Notes under the pieces: model-generated
Database searches by the model: none
What the model was told of the DNA's origin: nothing
The model's input: the letters and a program-made list of their open reading frames with translations, nothing else
Source of the DNA: an uncultured Pelagibacteraceae bacterium
GTDB taxonomy: Bacteria; Pseudomonadota; Alphaproteobacteria; Pelagibacterales; Pelagibacteraceae
Length of the DNA: 7,849 bases
Direction: 5' to 3'
Assembly: GCA_902566925.1 (NCBI GenBank)
Contig: CACFKO010000028.1
Coordinates: 1 to 7,849, forward strand
Shown: positions 5,996 to 7,849 of the stretch, piece after piece
How the letters are laid out: the number at the start of each line of letters is the position of its first letter
Position numbering within the stretch: position 1 is the stretch's first letter
Position numbers and translations under genes: made by a program

Positions 5996-6706
5996 TCAAC
6001 GTCTTTTAGTACTTCGTCGTCTTCTAGAAGTTTGTTTTGTTCTAGAATTAGACTTAGATTCTTTTAAAAGTCTAGCAGCGACACGCTGTACAACTTTATC
6101 TATAATTGCTGATTCTTTGATAACCGAAACATTGGCTTTTTTCAAGTTGTTGCGTACTCTGCGACGAGATCGTCGACGAGACTCATATATACTCTTGTTA
6201 CCTTCCATGTCGTCCATGCCGGCATCATCCATAGCCATGTCATCTCCGCCTTCAAGGTCCTCTTCCTCGTCTTCGAGTTCCATGTCCTCTTCGCCGCCAA
6301 GATCTTCTTCGCCTTCAAGGTCCTCTTCACCTTCAAGGTCCTCTTCCTCGTCTTCGTCGCCGGCAACATCCATAGAAACACCTTGTTCCTCTGCCCATGG
6401 CGCAATTGCATTCTTAATTAAGTCCATAACCAAGCCTTCAGCACCTTCATCTTCGGCGCCCAAGTCATCTTCCATACCCATGTCTTCGTCTTCCATATCT
6501 TCCATGCCGGCGTCATCCTCTAATTCGCCACCTTCGTCTTCCAACTCGTCACCTTCATCTTCTATCTCTTCTTCATCTCCCATGTCATCTTCTTCCATGT
6601 CGTCTGCTTCACGTAGAAAGTTAGAAACATATGAGGGTTTAAGTTCTGCGAGTTTCATGAAACGTCTGGTTACACTTTCGTTAAGCAATAATTTTTTCTT
6701 GGCCAT
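5996..6706 (-). CDS. Highly acidic low-complexity protein with arginine-rich C-terminal segments (scaffold/internal-head-like)
   Basis: A 236-residue protein with three zones. The N-terminus (1-34) is basic and helical (KKKLLLNESVTRRFMKLAEL). The middle (35-169) is dominated by Glu, Asp, Gly and Met, split by one hydrophobic helix at about 90-110 (GLVMDLIKNAIAPWAEEQG) and including six-residue repeats of the GEEDLE type. The C-terminal part (177-236) is basic, with RRRSRRR, a helix at 195-216 (DKVVQRVAARLLKES) and a terminal Arg/Lys tail. Such charge patterning fits a phage scaffolding or prohead-core protein, or a DNA-contacting internal protein. LREA at 31-34 matches the L-x-E/A processing site used by T4-type prohead proteases, which is only suggestive. 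AAGGAG lies 8 nt before ATG 6706. A terminator follows the gene. No named family was recognised securely. Confidence 0.82.
   Translation of the reverse strand: MAKKKLLLNESVTRRFMKLAELKPSYVSNFLREADDMEEDDMGDEEEIEDEGDELEDEGGELEDDAGMEDMEDEDMGMEDDLGAEDEGAEGLVMDLIKNAIAPWAEEQGVSMDVAGDEDEEEDLEGEEDLEGEEDLGGEEDMELEDEEEDLEGGDDMAMDDAGMDDMEGNKSIYESRRRSRRRVRNNLKKANVSVIKESAIIDKVVQRVAARLLKESKSNSRTKQTSRRRRSTKRR
6296..6349 (-). repeat. Three tandem 18-bp units coding for an acidic hexapeptide
   Basis: Three imperfect 18-bp units lie head to tail (starting at 6296, 6314 and 6332) and encode residues 120-137 of the acidic protein as EEDLEG-type hexapeptides. The last two are nearly identical (TTCAAGGTCCTCTTC on the plus strand), and a further copy of that 15-mer lies at 6251-6265. 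Likely origin is slippage or unequal recombination, so copy number may vary among relatives. Confidence 0.75.
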
Positions 6707-6773
6707 TATTAGTACTCCTTAAAATTAAAAAATGGTTATTTTCTATATTAAATAGTTTATATATCAACAAAAA
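6707..6773 (-). promoter_or_regulatory. AT-rich intergenic gap, candidate promoter, with ribosome binding site
   Basis: This 67-bp gap precedes the acidic protein gene. On the minus strand it holds TATATAAAC (6763-6755) and TATTTAATATAG (6754-6743), which loosely resemble -10 or T4-late-type (TATAAATA) elements, although neither is an exact match and no clear -35 is seen. AAGGAG at 6720-6715 is the ribosome binding site, 8 nt from ATG. It is one of only two gaps above 50 bp, which makes it the most likely promoter position in the window. Confidence 0.3.
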
Positions 6774-7103
6774 TCACAAGTCTGGGTGCTCTTTTTCAAT
6801 CAAATCAAAAATATTGTCAATTTCGCCATCTGCGAATCCAAAATCACCTAATTGCTTAAGACCTTTAGCTAAGAGTCTTTTAGAGTCTTGTGTCTTCTTT
6901 TTAGATTTAATATAAGTATATTCATCAATGACTTTATTGAAATATTTTATAAAATCAACATCATCATTGATGAACCCAGAAACGCATGCTCTAAAAAAAT
7001 TAGCTTGACTAATGCCGAAGTGCTTAAGTTTTACCTTAAGGTCGGCATGTCTCTTTTCATTTTCTGTTACCACTATTCTTTTCTTTTCCATATAATCTAC
7101 CAT
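6774..7103 (-). CDS. Small protein of unknown function, possible ribbon-helix-helix N-terminus
   Basis: A 109-residue, charged, probably cytoplasmic protein. Residues 6-12 (EKKRIVV) look like a beta strand, followed by a helix at 14-29 (ENEKRHADLKVKLKHFG), a short IS turn, and a helix at 33-45 (QANFFRACVSGF). This strand-helix-helix order resembles ribbon-helix-helix DNA-binding proteins. The second half is helical and Lys rich (SKKKTQDSKRLL), ending in an acidic segment (EIDNIFDLIEKEHPDL). If the reading is right, it would be a dimeric regulator, but no specific family was recognised. The ATG at 7103 starts one base after the methylase stop (TAACATG) without a visible Shine-Dalgarno, so coupling is likely; ATG 7091 (MEKKRIVV) is an equally reasonable start. 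Its stop is followed by the 67-bp gap. Confidence 0.78.
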   Translation of the reverse strand: MVDYMEKKRIVVTENEKRHADLKVKLKHFGISQANFFRACVSGFINDDVDFIKYFNKVIDEYTYIKSKKKTQDSKRLLAKGLKQLGDFGFADGEIDNIFDLIEKEHPDL

Positions 7104-7104
7104 G

Positions 7105-7849
7105 TTAAAAATCTAGAACATAGATATATTCTTTGTTGCTGTCATGGCCGGCTTTACCCACCTTCTTGCCCTTCTTATTATATATTCCAATTTTAGAACC
7201 AACATACCTTTTGTATTCGATCTCTTTAATATCTAAAGTGCCATGACTAGACAGCAACACTTCCATGTCATCTCTAGGTATATATCCTTCATTATTAAAA
7301 GATACTATAGCAGTCTTACATTTTAAATTACTAACTAAGTCTCTCATAGCTATTATAGATTTTTTCTTCATATTATAATCCGACTTCTTTGTCTTGGTAT
7401 CTACCCTCTTGCATGCAATTCCATAATGCTCAGCCTTATCCCATATACACAGTGATTCCCATATATGATAATTGCCTAGATAGCTGTGTTGGTTATACGG
7501 AGGATCAATATAGATGATGTCGACCGGATCCAACTCTTTAACTAGGGCGTTTGAATCTCTCTGGTGTGCCTGATATATGTTGCCCTCTATATTGTCGACC
7601 AAATCTGGTATTCTTAACTCTAAGTTATTATAAGATCTAGAAGAATATCGCTTTAGGTAAGCCATCTGTACTCCAGTAGTCGAATCAACACGATCGGCAG
7701 CTTCCATCAAAGAAGTCAACATGATACTCTTAAGTATAGGATCTAAAGATTTAGTCTCTAAATCCTCTCGTATCCAATCAACCCTCTCGCCATTTTTGGG
7801 ATTAAAGAACTGAGAATCACAACAGAAGGTTGTTGTAAAATAACCACAA
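7105..7849 (-). CDS. Adenine-specific DNA methyltransferase, 5'-truncated by the window edge
   Basis: This enzyme transfers a methyl group from S-adenosylmethionine to the N6 of adenine in DNA. The frame stays open to the window end: 42 codons precede the internal ATG at 7722 and encode a family-like stretch (TTTFCCDSQFFNPKNGE), so that ATG is not the true start. Catalytic motif IV reads DPPYN (7506-7492), followed by QHSYLGNYHIWE, typical of D12/FokI-N-terminal-like adenine methylases (COG3392-like). The C-terminal part has IVSFNNEG, YKRYVGSKIGIYNKKG and a closing NKEYIYVLDF, as in that family. The SAM-binding motif I is expected upstream, outside the window. No restriction endonuclease is visible, so it is most simply an orphan methylase that protects phage DNA against host restriction or marks it for regulation. 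Its stop lies one base before the next start. Confidence 0.93.
   Translation of the reverse strand, partial: CGYFTTTFCCDSQFFNPKNGERVDWIREDLETKSLDPILKSIMLTSLMEAADRVDSTTGVQMAYLKRYSSRSYNNLELRIPDLVDNIEGNIYQAHQRDSNALVKELDPVDIIYIDPPYNQHSYLGNYHIWESLCIWDKAEHYGIACKRVDTKTKKSDYNMKKKSIIAMRDLVSNLKCKTAIVSFNNEGYIPRDDMEVLLSSHGTLDIKEIEYKRYVGSKIGIYNKKGKKVGKAGHDSNKEYIYVLDF

Noticed and set aside
6117..6722. A 201-codon plus-strand open frame rich in Ser and Pro
   Set aside because: It mirrors the acidic repeat gene on the other strand: Glu/Asp codons read backwards give Ser-rich frames. It lacks a ribosome binding site and has no family features.
1..7849. tRNA genes, CRISPR arrays, insertion-sequence ends, integrase or attachment sites
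   Set aside because: No cloverleaf-like segment, regularly spaced direct repeat, transposase or integrase frame was seen by eye; a tRNAscan or repeat search was not possible.

Overview
The window looks like part of the genome of a tailed double-stranded DNA bacteriophage (or a closely related prophage). It is AT-rich and almost fully coding. Every convincing gene lies on the minus strand, so transcription runs from high to low coordinates. Genes abut or overlap by a few bases, and most have a clear GGAG-type ribosome binding site. Phage-type signatures are an N-acetylmuramoyl-L-alanine amidase endolysin, a ClpP-family protease, a virally encoded GroEL lacking the usual C-terminal tail, a very acidic low-complexity protein of the scaffold/internal-head type, and an adenine DNA methylase. 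The overall style resembles large aquatic myovirus-type phages. That placement is inference: no major capsid, portal, terminase or tail gene lies in the window.

In transcription order: (1) 7849-7105, an adenine-specific DNA methyltransferase with a DPPYN motif, cut off by the window edge. (2) 7103-6774, a small protein with a possible ribbon-helix-helix N-terminus. (3) A 67-bp AT-rich gap that may hold a promoter. (4) 6706-5996, an acidic protein with arginine-rich segments near the C-terminus. (5) An 87-bp gap ending in a clear intrinsic terminator. (6) 5908-5486, a small protein with one N-terminal membrane segment. (7) 5476-4805, a ClpP-like protease whose Ser-His-Asp triad reads Ser-His-Asn. 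(8) 4815-3913, a peptidoglycan-binding plus Amidase_2 endolysin. (9) 3913-2078, a 611-residue protein of unknown function with a possible PD-(D/E)xK-like core. (10) 2066-480, GroEL. (11) 438-100, a small helical unknown protein. (12) The 5' end of another reading frame at 77-1, which has a good ribosome binding site but no ATG, GTG or TTG start.

Genes 6 to 12 form one tight cluster with at most about 40 bp between neighbours, and several start and stop codons overlap, so they are probably co-transcribed and translationally coupled. A reasonable working model is late-gene head assembly and lysis: a scaffold-like acidic protein, a ClpP-type protease that could act in prohead maturation or as a regulator, a chaperonin to fold structural proteins, a large candidate virion protein, and an endolysin. 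The assignment to head assembly is inference from context; the enzyme families are read directly from sequence.

No gene-free stretch exceeds 300 bases. No tRNA, rRNA, CRISPR array, insertion sequence or integrase was seen.
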